Source: UBA4656 sp002405525
GTDB taxonomy: Bacteria; Pseudomonadota; Gammaproteobacteria; Xanthomonadales; Ahniellaceae
DNA length: 38,692 nucleotides
NCBI GenBank assembly: GCA_036723735.1
Contig: DAIMGT010000036.1
Coordinates: forward strand, 1 to 38,692
Direction of reading: 5' to 3'
Under the pieces are notes generated by a model. It saw only the letters and a list, made by a program, of their open reading frames with translations. It did not search any database and was not told the DNA's origin. Positions 18,046 through 25,762 of this stretch are shown here, piece by piece; position 1 is the stretch's first letter; each line of letters opens with the position of its first letter. A program made the translations under genes and the position numbers.

Positions 18046-19035
18046 ATGAGTGCGGTCGACCCCATCGCCAGCGAAGACGCGGTCCGCGGGCCGATGACCG
18101 TGCGGGCGTGGGCGGCGCCCGACGATGCGGGCCAGTTGGCCTCCATCACCACCGCGCAGGGTGCCCCGCGAGTCGTCCACGCTGCCGCGTTGCCCCTGGC
18201 CTGGCTCGCTGGCACTTCGCATGCCGAATTCTGGCGCGCGTCGCGACCTCCGCGCCGCAACGAATCGGCCGGACTGTCGCTGGCCTGGACCGAGGATGTG
18301 CTGTTCGGCGCGCTCACCGTCGAGGACGGGCTGAACAGCGCCCTGCGCGCGGCCGAGCGCGCCTACCGGTCGATGACCGACGCGTGCGCGCGCTTCGGCT
18401 TCCCGCACCTGCTGCGGGTGTGGAACTGGATGGGCGCGATCAACGATGGCGAGGGTGATCGCGAACGTTACCGTCAGTTCTGCGTCGGCCGTGCGCGCGT
18501 GATCCCCAGCGAGCCCGCGACCGGCTACGCCGCCGCCACCGCGATCGGAATTCCGGGACCGGCCTCGACCCTGCACCTGCATTTCCTCGCCGCGCGGCGT
18601 CCCGGCGTGCCGGTCGAGAACCCGCGCCAGGTCAGCGCCTGGGAGTACCCGCGCGAGTACGGACCGGTCGCGCCCGGGTTCTCGCGCGCGATGCTGCTCG
18701 ACTGGTGCGACCCGCCGCTGCTGCTGATCTCCGGCACCGCCAGCGTGGTCGGCCATGCCTCGGCGCATGAGGACACGCTGGCCCAGGTCGACGAGACGCT
18801 GGCCAACGTCGAAACCCTGGTGGGACGCGCCGCGCAGCGAATTGGCGGCGGGTCCGCCACGCTGGGCGCGCAGAGCCTGCTGCGCGTCTACCTGCGCGAT
18901 GCCGCCGAGGCGGGCGCGGTGAATGCGCGGTTGCTGGAGCGCCTTGGTGCGCAGGTGCCGTTCATGGTCCTGCACGGCGACATCTGCCGCCGCGAGTTGC
19001 GGGTGGAGATCGAGGCCGTGCACACGCTGGGTTGA
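18046..19035 (+). CDS. xanB2: Chorismatase, XanB2/FkbO/Hyg5 family
   Basis: A 329-residue protein related to chorismatases. The recognisable core is LLRVWNWMGAIND then GDRERYRQFCVGRARVI, followed by PATGYAAATAIGIPG, NPRQVSAWEYPREYG, FSRAMLL and LLISGTASVVGHASAHEDTLAQ. XanB2 of Xanthomonas hydrolyses chorismate to 3- and 4-hydroxybenzoate, feeding xanthomonadin-type pigment and ubiquinone synthesis. The C-terminus (about 290-329) includes VLHGDICRRELRVEIEAV, which fits recognition of this subfamily. The product spectrum (3-HBA, 4-HBA or dihydroxy acid) cannot be fixed by eye. It stands alone between hemF and topA rather than in a pigment cluster, so a ubiquinone role is plausible. The symbol is by similarity. 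Confidence 0.85.
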   Translation: MSAVDPIASEDAVRGPMTVRAWAAPDDAGQLASITTAQGAPRVVHAAALPLAWLAGTSHAEFWRASRPPRRNESAGLSLAWTEDVLFGALTVEDGLNSALRAAERAYRSMTDACARFGFPHLLRVWNWMGAINDGEGDRERYRQFCVGRARVIPSEPATGYAAATAIGIPGPASTLHLHFLAARRPGVPVENPRQVSAWEYPREYGPVAPGFSRAMLLDWCDPPLLLISGTASVVGHASAHEDTLAQVDETLANVETLVGRAAQRIGGGSATLGAQSLLRVYLRDAAEAGAVNARLLERLGAQVPFMVLHGDICRRELRVEIEAVHTLG

Positions 19036-19109
19036 TCCCGGGAACCGCGAATCCCCGTCGTGCACGCCGCGTGAGGTGCGACCGATTCCGCCGCGGGTCC
19101 GTTCGGCGG

Positions 19110-19133
19110 TCGCGCACAGGGTGCGCTCCTACA
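19110..19133 (-). repeat. REP-like hairpin overlapping the topA stop codon
   Basis: On the minus strand: TGTAGGAGCG, then CAC, loop CCT, GTG and CGCGA, so GCGCAC pairs with GTGCGC. The TAG within TGTAGGAG is the topA stop codon (19129-19131). The same scaffold occurs at 16885-16975 with a different inner triplet. A degenerate second arm lies near 19076-19084 (GTGCGACCG), giving a larger imperfect hairpin to 19117 that could end the convergent xanB2 and topA transcripts. Confidence 0.8.
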
Positions 19134-21678
19134 CCGACCGCGCGCGCTTGGCGGCCGCCTTTTTCGCGGGAGCCTTCTTCGTGGCCGCCTTGCGCGGCGC
19201 GGCTTTCTTCGCGGCGGCTTTCTTCGGCGCGGCGCCCTCGGCGCTGCCTGCCGACGCCTTGCGGGCGGCCGCTTTCTTCGCCGGTGCGGCCTTGGCGGCC
19301 GGTGCGGCCTTCGCCACCGCCTTGCGGCCGAAACGGCCACGGCCGCCCTTGGCGGGGGCCGCCTCCAGCAGCGCGGCGCATTCGTCGCGGGTCAGCGACT
19401 TCGGCTCGCGGTCCTTGGGGATCCGCGCGTTCTTCGTGCCGTCGGTGATGTAGGGCCCGTAGCGGCCATTGAGTACCTGGATCGCGCCGTCGTCGTAGGA
19501 CGCGATCACCCGGTTGGCCGCCGCTTCCAGCTTCTCGCGCACCCGTTCCAGTGCACGCGACAGGTCGATGGTGTAGGGATCGTCCTCGGCTTTCAGCGAG
19601 GCATACGTCGAGCCGACCTTCACGAACGGCCCGAAGCGCCCGACGCCGACCGTGACCGTCTCGCCGGCGGCATCATTGCCGAGGTTGCGCGGCAGCTTGA
19701 ACAGCTCCATCGCCTCGGGCAGCGCGATGGTGTGCAGGCTCTGGCCGGGGCGCAGCGAGGCGTACTTCGGCGTGTCGCCGTCTTCTTTCAGCCCGAGCTG
19801 GGCGAACGGCCCATAGCGGCCCAGCCGCACCGACACGGTCTTGCCGCTGGCCGGGTCCTTGCCGAGCACGCGCGATGAGCGCGCTTCGTCGGCGGTGACG
19901 TTTTCCCGCACGTGGCCGATGCGTTCGCTGAAAGGGCCCCAGAACCTGCGCAGCAGCGGTACCCAGTCCTCCTCGCCGCGGCTGACCGCGTCGAGTTCGT
20001 CCTCCAGTTTTGCGGTGAAGTCGTAGTCCACGTACTGCGCGAACTGCGCGGAGAGGAACTTCGCCACCACCCGGCCGACGTCGGTCGGGCGGAAGCGGCG
20101 ACTGTCGAGCACCACGTACTCGCGCGCCAGCAGCACCTGGATGATGGACGCATACGTCGACGGACGGCCGATGCCGTACTCCTCCAGCGCCTTGACCAGG
20201 CTCGCTTCCGAGTAGCGCGGCGGCGGTTCGGTGAAGTGCTGCTCGGCGACCACCGCCGACAGCGGCACGCGCTCGCCCTGGCGCATCGCCGGCAGGCGGC
20301 GGCCCTCCTCGTCGTCCTCTTCGGTGCGCGCGTCCTTGCCCTCTTCGTAGACGGCGAGGAAGCCGGGCTCGACCACCGTGGTACCGCTGACGCGGAAGGT
20401 GTGCGCTTCGCCCGCGGCGAGATCCACCGACACCGTATTGAGCAGGGCCGGAGCCATCTGGCTGGCGACCGTGCGCTTCCAGATCAGTTCGTACAGCTTC
20501 GCCTGGTCGGCGTCGAGGTAGCGCGCCACGCTCTCCGGCGCGCGCTGGGCCGATGTTGGGCGGATCGCCTCGTGCGCCTCCTGCGCGTTCTTCGACTTCG
20601 ACTGGTAGACCACGGCGGAGGCCGGCAGCGCCTTCGGCCCGAAGCGCTGCGGGATGACCTGTCGCAGCTCCGCGATCGCCTCGTTGGAGAGGTTCACCGA
20701 GTCGGTTCGCATGTAGGTGATCAGGCCGACCTGGCCCTCGTCACCGAGCGGCACGCCCTCATAGAGCCGCTGCGCGGTGCGCATGGTGCGGCTGGTCGAG
20801 AAGCCGAGCTTGCGCGCGGCCTCTTGCTGCAGGGTGGAGGTGATGAAGGGCGCGGCCGGCCGGCGCTGGCGCTGTCGGCTCTCGACGCCGGACACCACGA
20901 GCTCGGGTGCTGCGCTGTCGGACGATTGCGCGCGCGCGGCCTCGAGCACCGCGTTGCGCACCTGCTCGGCGGTGGCGGCGTCACGGAACGAGAAGCGGCC
21001 CTCCTTGACGTTGTTCTCGACTTTCGCGCCGGCGTAGCGGACCAGGCGCGCTTCGAACGGCTGTTGACCGTGGGCACAGTGCGCGGCGTGGGTCCAGTAC
21101 TCCTGCGGCTTGAAGCGCTCGATCTCCTCCTCGCGCTCGACGATCATGCGCAGCGCCGGCGACTGCACGCGGCCGGCCGAAAGTCCCGGCCGCACCATGC
21201 GCCACAGCACCGGCGAGAGGTTGAATCCGACCAGGTAGTCCAGCGCGCGCCGCGCCTGCTGGGCGTTGACCAGGTCGGACAGGACGCGGCGCGGGTGGGC
21301 GACCGCTTCGGCCACCGCGCGGGGCGTGATCTCGCTGAAGGTGACCCGGTGCAGGGCGCGGCCTTCGAGCAAGCCGCGTTCGCGCAGGATCTCGGCGATA
21401 TGCCAGGAGATCGCCTCGCCCTCGCGGTCGAGGTCGGTCGCCAGGTACAGCGACCGCGCGGACTTGGCGGCGCGGGCGATCGCTTCGACGTGCCGCTCGT
21501 TCTTCTCGATGAGTTCGTACTTCATCGTGAAGCCGCGTTCGGGGTCGACCGCGCCTTCGCGCGGCACCAGGTCGCGCACGTGGCCGTAGCTGGCCAGGAC
21601 GGTGAAGTCCTTGCCGAGGTACTTGTTGATCGTCTTCGCCTTGGCGGGCGATTCGACAATGAGGAGATTCTTGGCCAT
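19129..21678 (-). CDS. topA: DNA topoisomerase I (type IA)
   Basis: An 849-residue type IA topoisomerase that relaxes negative supercoils. The Toprim domain has LLIVESPAKAKTI and TDLDREGEAISWH. The active-site Tyr322 lies in VGLITYMRTDSVNLS. The core ends with GIGRPSTYASII. The C-terminal part carries glycine-containing CRpt repeats (VRLGRYGPFAQLG, VGVGRFGPFVKVG, VLNGRYGPYITDG) rather than the Cys4 zinc fingers of E. coli TopA, then a 74-residue Lys/Ala-rich tail (about 776-849) built from AAPKKAA-like units, probably for DNA binding. The start is the ATG opening MAKNLLIVESPAK. The stop codon lies inside a REP-like repeat. It follows smg on the same strand after 159 bases. Confidence 0.97.
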   Translation of the reverse strand: MAKNLLIVESPAKAKTINKYLGKDFTVLASYGHVRDLVPREGAVDPERGFTMKYELIEKNERHVEAIARAAKSARSLYLATDLDREGEAISWHIAEILRERGLLEGRALHRVTFSEITPRAVAEAVAHPRRVLSDLVNAQQARRALDYLVGFNLSPVLWRMVRPGLSAGRVQSPALRMIVEREEEIERFKPQEYWTHAAHCAHGQQPFEARLVRYAGAKVENNVKEGRFSFRDAATAEQVRNAVLEAARAQSSDSAAPELVVSGVESRQRQRRPAAPFITSTLQQEAARKLGFSTSRTMRTAQRLYEGVPLGDEGQVGLITYMRTDSVNLSNEAIAELRQVIPQRFGPKALPASAVVYQSKSKNAQEAHEAIRPTSAQRAPESVARYLDADQAKLYELIWKRTVASQMAPALLNTVSVDLAAGEAHTFRVSGTTVVEPGFLAVYEEGKDARTEEDDEEGRRLPAMRQGERVPLSAVVAEQHFTEPPPRYSEASLVKALEEYGIGRPSTYASIIQVLLAREYVVLDSRRFRPTDVGRVVAKFLSAQFAQYVDYDFTAKLEDELDAVSRGEEDWVPLLRRFWGPFSERIGHVRENVTADEARSSRVLGKDPASGKTVSVRLGRYGPFAQLGLKEDGDTPKYASLRPGQSLHTIALPEAMELFKLPRNLGNDAAGETVTVGVGRFGPFVKVGSTYASLKAEDDPYTIDLSRALERVREKLEAAANRVIASYDDGAIQVLNGRYGPYITDGTKNARIPKDREPKSLTRDECAALLEAAPAKGGRGRFGRKAVAKAAPAAKAAPAKKAAARKASAGSAEGAAPKKAAAKKAAPRKAATKKAPAKKAAAKRARSV

Positions 21679-21728
21679 CAGGGGCGGCGGTCCATCGGGG
21701 GCGCGGGGGGGCGTCGCGCCGGGCGCAG

Positions 21729-21754
21729 GCGGGCCACGGCCCGCTTCCTTTTTT
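21729..21754 (+). terminator. Plus-strand terminator-like hairpin between smg and topA
   Basis: A perfect seven-base stem (GCGGGCC / GGCCCGC) with a two-base AC loop, followed by TTCCTTTTTT. The T tract is on the plus strand, although both flanking genes are on the minus strand. Read in the genes' own direction there is an A tract before the hairpin and no T tract after it, so it would mainly stop antisense transcripts. Confidence 0.5.
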
Positions 21755-21837
21755 CATGGGGACACGCCGCGACCGCTGCTGTCAAGCCGCGCGGTGAATG
21801 CGGCGGGGGCGGCCGGCGCCGGCGGCGACCCTCGCGG

Positions 21838-22311
21838 TCAGTGCGCCGCGTCGCCTTCGTCCTCGAGCAGGTGGCTCTCCATCCAGGCGAAAGCCGCTTC
21901 CTGCCCGGGCTGGTTGAACAGCACCATCAGCACCACCCATTTGAGGTCGTCGACGGTCAGCTCGTCGTGCTCCAGCGCCATCAGACGGTCGAGCACCAGT
22001 TCGCGGCGGGCCGCGTCAAGCACGCCCTGCTGTTCGAGGTACATCAGGAACCCACGACACGCCGCATCGAGACGGGCCTGCTCCTCCGGCGCGTACAGGC
22101 GCACCGGGCCGGTCGGTCCGAGCACCGCGGCATGCGGGCGGCGGCGCTCCAGCTCGTCCAGCCAGTCGAACGCCTGATGGATCCCACCGGCGGTGAACCC
22201 GGCCTGCTGCAGTTCGTCGCGCAGCGTGTCGCGGTCGCGCGCGGCGTCCTCGTCGGCGTAGAGGAAGTGTTCGAAAAGATAGACCAGGACGTCCAGCACG
22301 TTTTCTTTCAT
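21838..22311 (-). CDS. smg: Smg family protein (DUF494)
   Basis: A 157-residue soluble protein matching the Smg/DUF494 family in length and pattern. It opens MKENVLDVLVYLFEHFLYAD, has LRDELQQAGFTAGGIHQAFDWLDEL, and ends with LEHDELTVDDLKWVVLMVLFNQPG. Its acidic, helical character is typical. The family has no settled biochemical role; smg genes usually stand beside dprA, as here (dprA is 126 bases upstream on the same strand), with topA downstream. A TTGACG motif at roughly -35 distance upstream may be part of its promoter but no matching -10 box is evident. Confidence 0.94.
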   Translation of the reverse strand: MKENVLDVLVYLFEHFLYADEDAARDRDTLRDELQQAGFTAGGIHQAFDWLDELERRRPHAAVLGPTGPVRLYAPEEQARLDAACRGFLMYLEQQGVLDAARRELVLDRLMALEHDELTVDDLKWVVLMVLFNQPGQEAAFAWMESHLLEDEGDAAH

Positions 22312-22437
22312 CGCCCTGTCCCGCGAGCGTTGTCGCCCGCGTCAAGCCGCGCCACCGGTGGCGGGCGGACCCGGTCCGGTCGTCGATCCGGCGGCCCTTG
22401 GGCGCCGGTCCCCCTGCGCTGGATTCCGGTGGGCGGC

Positions 22438-23574
22438 TCAGCAACACAAGCCGTAGTAGCCGCCGGGTTGTGCGACCACAATCCCTTCGAGTTCCAGCAT
22501 CAGCAGCATGCTGGATAGGGCTGCTGCGGTCAATCCGGTGCGGGCGGCAAGCACGTCGAGCGGCTGCGGGTCGTGCCCCAGCGCGTCCAGAAGGCACGCG
22601 TAGTCGGGGTCGTCGCGGCGGTCGGGCCGCACGGGCCCGGCATCCGCGGCCGGCGCGTCCAGGCGGCGCGCGAGGTCGGCGCCCAGTTCGCGCGCCAGCG
22701 GCGCGAGTTCGTCCAGCACGTCCGGCGCACCTTCCACCAGCTTGGCCCCTTCGCGGATCAGCCGGTGGCAGCCGCGGGCCAGCGGGTTGTGGATCGACCC
22801 CGGGATGGCGAACACCTCGCGTCCGGCCTCGGCGGCGCAGCGCGCGGTGGACAGGGTCCCCGAGCGCAGCCCCGCCTCCACCACCAGCGTGCCCAGCGCC
22901 AGACCGGCGATGATGCGGTTGCGGCGCGGGAAGTGCGACGGCAGGCCCTGGGTGCCGAGCGGGAACTCCGACACCAGCGCACCTTGCCCCGCGATGCGCG
23001 CGGCGAGCGCAGCGTGGCGGCGTGGGAACAGGCGATCGATGCCGGTCCCGAACACCGCGACCGTGGTGCCGCCTGCCTTGAGAGCTGCTTCGTGCGCGGC
23101 GCCGTCGACACCCTCCGCCAGCCCGCTGGTCACGGTCAGGCCGGCGCGGGCGAAGGTGGCGGCGAAGTCGCGGGCGTTGGCGAGCCCGCCCGCGGTGGCG
23201 CTGCGCGAACCCACCACCGCCAGCTGCGGCAGCCATAGCACGGTCGGGTCGCCGTCCACCCACAGCGCGGCCGGCGGGTCGGGCGTCCGCGCCAGCAATG
23301 GCGGGTAATCGAGGCTGCCCCAGGTCAGCAGGTGGTGGCGCGCGTCGGCAAGCCAGTCGCGCTCAGCGCCGCACGCCGCGGGTCGCAACAGGGCCTCGTC
23401 GCCGGCGGGGTCGACGCCGATTGCGCGCCACGCGGCCGGCCCGGCCGACAGCAGGGTGGCCGCCGTGCGGTGGCGCGCCAGGCCCTCGCGGATCGCGCGC
23501 GCCGACCACTTCGGCGCGCGCAGCAGCGCGCACCAGGCCTCGGTTTCCGCGTCGGACAGGTTCGGCAGGGGCAC
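22438..23574 (-). CDS. dprA: DNA-processing protein DprA
   Basis: A 378-residue protein that in transformable bacteria binds incoming single-stranded DNA and loads RecA. The Rossmann-like core has VVGSRSATAGGLANARDFAA, VTSGLAEGVDGAAHEAAL, VFGTGIDRLFPRRHAALA, SEFPLGTQGLPSHFPRRNRI, VEAGLRSGTLSTARCAAEAG and VFAIPGSIHNPLARGCHRLI. A winged-helix DML1-like domain lies at the C-terminus (about 315-378). The N-terminal segment opens LSDAETEAWCALLRAPK. The start codon is GTG. TAGACT lies exactly six bases upstream, and no Shine-Dalgarno is seen, so translation may be leaderless. Stop codon is followed by smg in the same direction. Confidence 0.96.
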   Translation of the reverse strand: MPLPNLSDAETEAWCALLRAPKWSARAIREGLARHRTAATLLSAGPAAWRAIGVDPAGDEALLRPAACGAERDWLADARHHLLTWGSLDYPPLLARTPDPPAALWVDGDPTVLWLPQLAVVGSRSATAGGLANARDFAATFARAGLTVTSGLAEGVDGAAHEAALKAGGTTVAVFGTGIDRLFPRRHAALAARIAGQGALVSEFPLGTQGLPSHFPRRNRIIAGLALGTLVVEAGLRSGTLSTARCAAEAGREVFAIPGSIHNPLARGCHRLIREGAKLVEGAPDVLDELAPLARELGADLARRLDAPAADAGPVRPDRRDDPDYACLLDALGHDPQPLDVLAARTGLTAAALSSMLLMLELEGIVVAQPGGYYGLCC

Positions 23575-23580
23575 CGCCGC

Positions 23581-23586
23581 AGTCTA
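23581..23586 (-). promoter_or_regulatory. TAGACT -10-like element six bases before dprA
   Basis: On the minus strand TAGACT is followed by GCGGCG and then the GTG start of dprA. The spacing equals that before the gene at 10015. This would place the transcription start on the start codon. CAAGCGT lies about 16 bases upstream of the hexamer; the same word precedes a TAGACT in the hemF-xanB2 gap. Confidence 0.4.
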
Positions 23587-23674
23587 GCGGCGGTGCATCG
23601 CCACGCTTGTAGGAAAACGCCGCGTCACCGGGCCGCTGGGAAGGCTCTGAACGGGCATCCGCCCGCGCGCTGCT

Positions 23675-24862
23675 TCAGTTGGCGGGTTCGCGCAGGATGT
23701 CGCCCGGCTGCACCGGCAACCGCCCGTCCATGACCAGTGCGTAGGCAACTCGGTCGAAGGTGCGGAACACCATCACATGGCCGACGAACTCGTCGGGCAA
23801 GGTGACCTTGGTGCGCTCGAGCGCCAGCGTCCGCGACAGGCTGCCGTCCGGATACCGCACCGTGTCGGTCACCGCCTCACCGGGCCGGAAGAGCGAGAAC
23901 ACCTCGCCGTTCTCCAGCCCGTCCTGCGCGCCACGCGACACGGCGATCACCTGGCCCGGGCCGGCGGCGTTGAAGGCGCGCGTCAGCGAAACCACGCGCA
24001 GATTGTCCGGTACCGAGCGCGGCCCGCGCGGGGAGAAGGTGAGGTCGAACGGCAGGGTCCCGCCGGCCACGATGCGGTCACCAGGCCGGATCTCGATTTC
24101 CGACGACTGCAGCAGCACGGTGGCCGGGTCGCCGTCACGCAGCACCTCACCATCGGCGATTTCCATCGCTTCGGTGCCGAGGTACTCGGTCTGGCGGCGG
24201 AAGGTCCAGTTGAGTGCCCAGGACCAGTACCAGTCCGGCCGGTCCAGATCGACCATCGAGTCCAGCGGCTGTGCATCGACGCGCCGCCGCGCTTCCTCCC
24301 AGGGGAAGGAGTCGGGAACCTCGCGGTATTCGTTGGTGGCGCGCAGCACCACGATTCTCGTTCCAGGGGCGGCGTCGAGTCCGCGCACGTACACGGCGTT
24401 GCCCGGGGCGGCGCGCAGCTTGCCGCCCTCGATGGCCACCACGTAGGGCATGGCGTCGTAATCGGCCTGGTCCACGATGCGCACCTTCTCGAGGAAGGGC
24501 CGCACCTTCGACAGCGGCACCGCGGTGCTGGCATCCGACAGCGGCTGCGCGCGGATGCGCGGCCCCGAGGGCGGCCGTTCGCCGCCGCCGCCGGCCACCA
24601 GTCGCGGCTTGCCGTCGATCCAGACCAGCCGCAGCACGTCGCCCGGGTAGATCCGGTGCGGGTTTTCGACCTGCGGGTTGCCCTGCCAGATCTCCGGCCA
24701 CAGCCAGGGCTTGGCCAGGAACTTGCCGGCGATGTCCCACAGGGTGTCGCCCTTCTGCACCACGTAGGTGTCGGGATGACCGTCCTTCAACGCCACATCG
24801 GCGGCCAAAACGCCGAGCGCGACCCCGGCGCCCGCCGCAACTGCAAGAATTTGCTTAAGCAT
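23675..24862 (-). CDS. LysM-domain exported protein
   Basis: A 395-residue exported protein. Residues 1-21 form a signal peptide (MLKQILAVAAGAGVALGVLA). A LysM domain follows at about 32-85: TYVVQKGDTLWDIAGKFLAK, then WPEIWQGNPQVENPHRIYPG and VLRL, which should bind peptidoglycan. The remaining 300 residues are beta-rich with no enzyme motif I recognise (for example ALEGGKL-type and DRIVAGGTLPFDLTF segments). Its place between dprA and def is conserved in many Gammaproteobacteria, where related genes are called LysM peptidoglycan-binding proteins of unknown function. The ATG at 24862 is chosen from the signal peptide; the frame upstream is not protein-like. A plausible promoter lies 35 bases upstream. 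Confidence 0.9.
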   Translation of the reverse strand: MLKQILAVAAGAGVALGVLAADVALKDGHPDTYVVQKGDTLWDIAGKFLAKPWLWPEIWQGNPQVENPHRIYPGDVLRLVWIDGKPRLVAGGGGERPPSGPRIRAQPLSDASTAVPLSKVRPFLEKVRIVDQADYDAMPYVVAIEGGKLRAAPGNAVYVRGLDAAPGTRIVVLRATNEYREVPDSFPWEEARRRVDAQPLDSMVDLDRPDWYWSWALNWTFRRQTEYLGTEAMEIADGEVLRDGDPATVLLQSSEIEIRPGDRIVAGGTLPFDLTFSPRGPRSVPDNLRVVSLTRAFNAAGPGQVIAVSRGAQDGLENGEVFSLFRPGEAVTDTVRYPDGSLSRTLALERTKVTLPDEFVGHVMVFRTFDRVAYALVMDGRLPVQPGDILREPAN

Positions 24863-24896
24863 GCCGGCCAAATTCCTGATTCCCCAACGATTCCGG

Positions 24897-24924
24897 AGTG
24901 TAACCCATCGGCGGCAGGGCGCAA
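24897..24924 (-). promoter_or_regulatory. Candidate sigma-70 promoter for the LysM gene
   Basis: On the minus strand: TTGCGC, a 16-base spacer, then TACACT, in a locally AT-richer stretch. It would give a leader of about 28 bases. The same two boxes (18-base spacer) precede the TRAP receptor gene at 35872. Confidence 0.4.
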
Positions 24925-25017
24925 ATCGACCGTCGCGCGCCGGCTGCCCGATGGCGCGGCCCGCTGTCGGGTAGCGTGGGGCTTGAAACCGGCCGACTGC
25001 CGCCGCATGGTGGGCGG

Positions 25018-25563
25018 ATGGCAAAGCTGACGATTCTCGAGTTCCCCGACCCGCGACTGCGGACCCGCGCACTGCCCGTCGAGCGCGTGGACGACGCGCT
25101 GTCGCACCTGATCGACGACATGTTCGAAACCATGTACGCCGCGCCCGGGATCGGCCTGGCCGCGACCCAGGTCGACGTGCACCGGCGCTTCATGGTGATC
25201 GACGTCAGCGAATCGCGCGACCAGCCGCTGGTGTTCATCAATCCCGAGATCGTGGAACAGGTTGGTTCGCAGACCTACCAGGAGGGCTGCCTGTCGGTTC
25301 CCGGCATCTACGCCGACGTCGATCGCGCCGACCGCATTCGCGTCCGCGCCCGCGACCGGCGCGGCCAGCCGTTCGAGATGTGGGCCGACAGCCTGCTCGC
25401 GGTGTGCATCCAGCACGAGATGGACCACCTCGACGGCAAGGTGTTCGTCGACTACCTGTCGCCGTTCAAGCGCGAGCAGGTGCGCAAGCGGCTGGCCAAG
25501 GCGGCCAAGGAGAAAGCAGCCGCGGGCGACAATGTCGCCGAGCAGAGGCGCCACACGATCTGA
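25018..25563 (+). CDS. def: Peptide deformylase
   Basis: A 181-residue metalloenzyme that removes the formyl group from the N-terminal methionine of new proteins. The three defining motifs are present: GIGLAATQ (44-51), EGCLS (89-93, metal ligand C91) and QHEMDHLDG (132-140, ligands H133 and H137, catalytic E134). A lysine-rich C-terminal tail follows. I chose the ATG opening MAKLTILEFPDPRLR, the usual def start; an upstream in-frame ATG adds only a short unlikely leader. The gene is divergent from the LysM gene over 155 bases. fmt follows, but 199 bases away across a heptamer repeat. Confidence 0.97.
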   Translation: MAKLTILEFPDPRLRTRALPVERVDDALSHLIDDMFETMYAAPGIGLAATQVDVHRRFMVIDVSESRDQPLVFINPEIVEQVGSQTYQEGCLSVPGIYADVDRADRIRVRARDRRGQPFEMWADSLLAVCIQHEMDHLDGKVFVDYLSPFKREQVRKRLAKAAKEKAAAGDNVAEQRRHTI

Positions 25564-25567
25564 AAGC

Positions 25568-25709
25568 AGGGCCCAGGGTATAGGGCCCAGGGCCCAGTGG
25601 AAGCCGGCGTTCTGCAGCGAGCGGCGGCATCGCGCTCCGCCGCCGATCCCTCGCACGCAGCACGAATCCAACCCTGCGCGCATTTCTGGGCCCTGTAGCC
25701 TGGGCCCTC
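25568..25709. repeat. Inverted pair of 7-base-period arrays (AGGGCCC words)
   Basis: Left array 25568-25595: AGGGCCC, AGGGTAT, AGGGCCC, AGGGCCC. Right array on the minus strand, 25709 down to 25689: AGGGCCC, AGGCTAC, AGGGCCC. The arms match at 21 of 23 bases over their best stretch and enclose about 90 bases without other structure that I recognise. It fills the def-fmt gap. A related single array lies at 37935-37948. Confidence 0.8.
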
Positions 25710-25762
25710 AAACGGCAGCAACTCGCGCCTGCCCACTCCCCTTCACGCCGAACCGCCCTTCA

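Noticed and set aside
20981..21757. Small minus-strand frame beginning MKKGSGPWP just upstream of topA
   Set aside because: No ribosome site, it runs into topA in a different frame, and its start lies in the hairpin-T tract.
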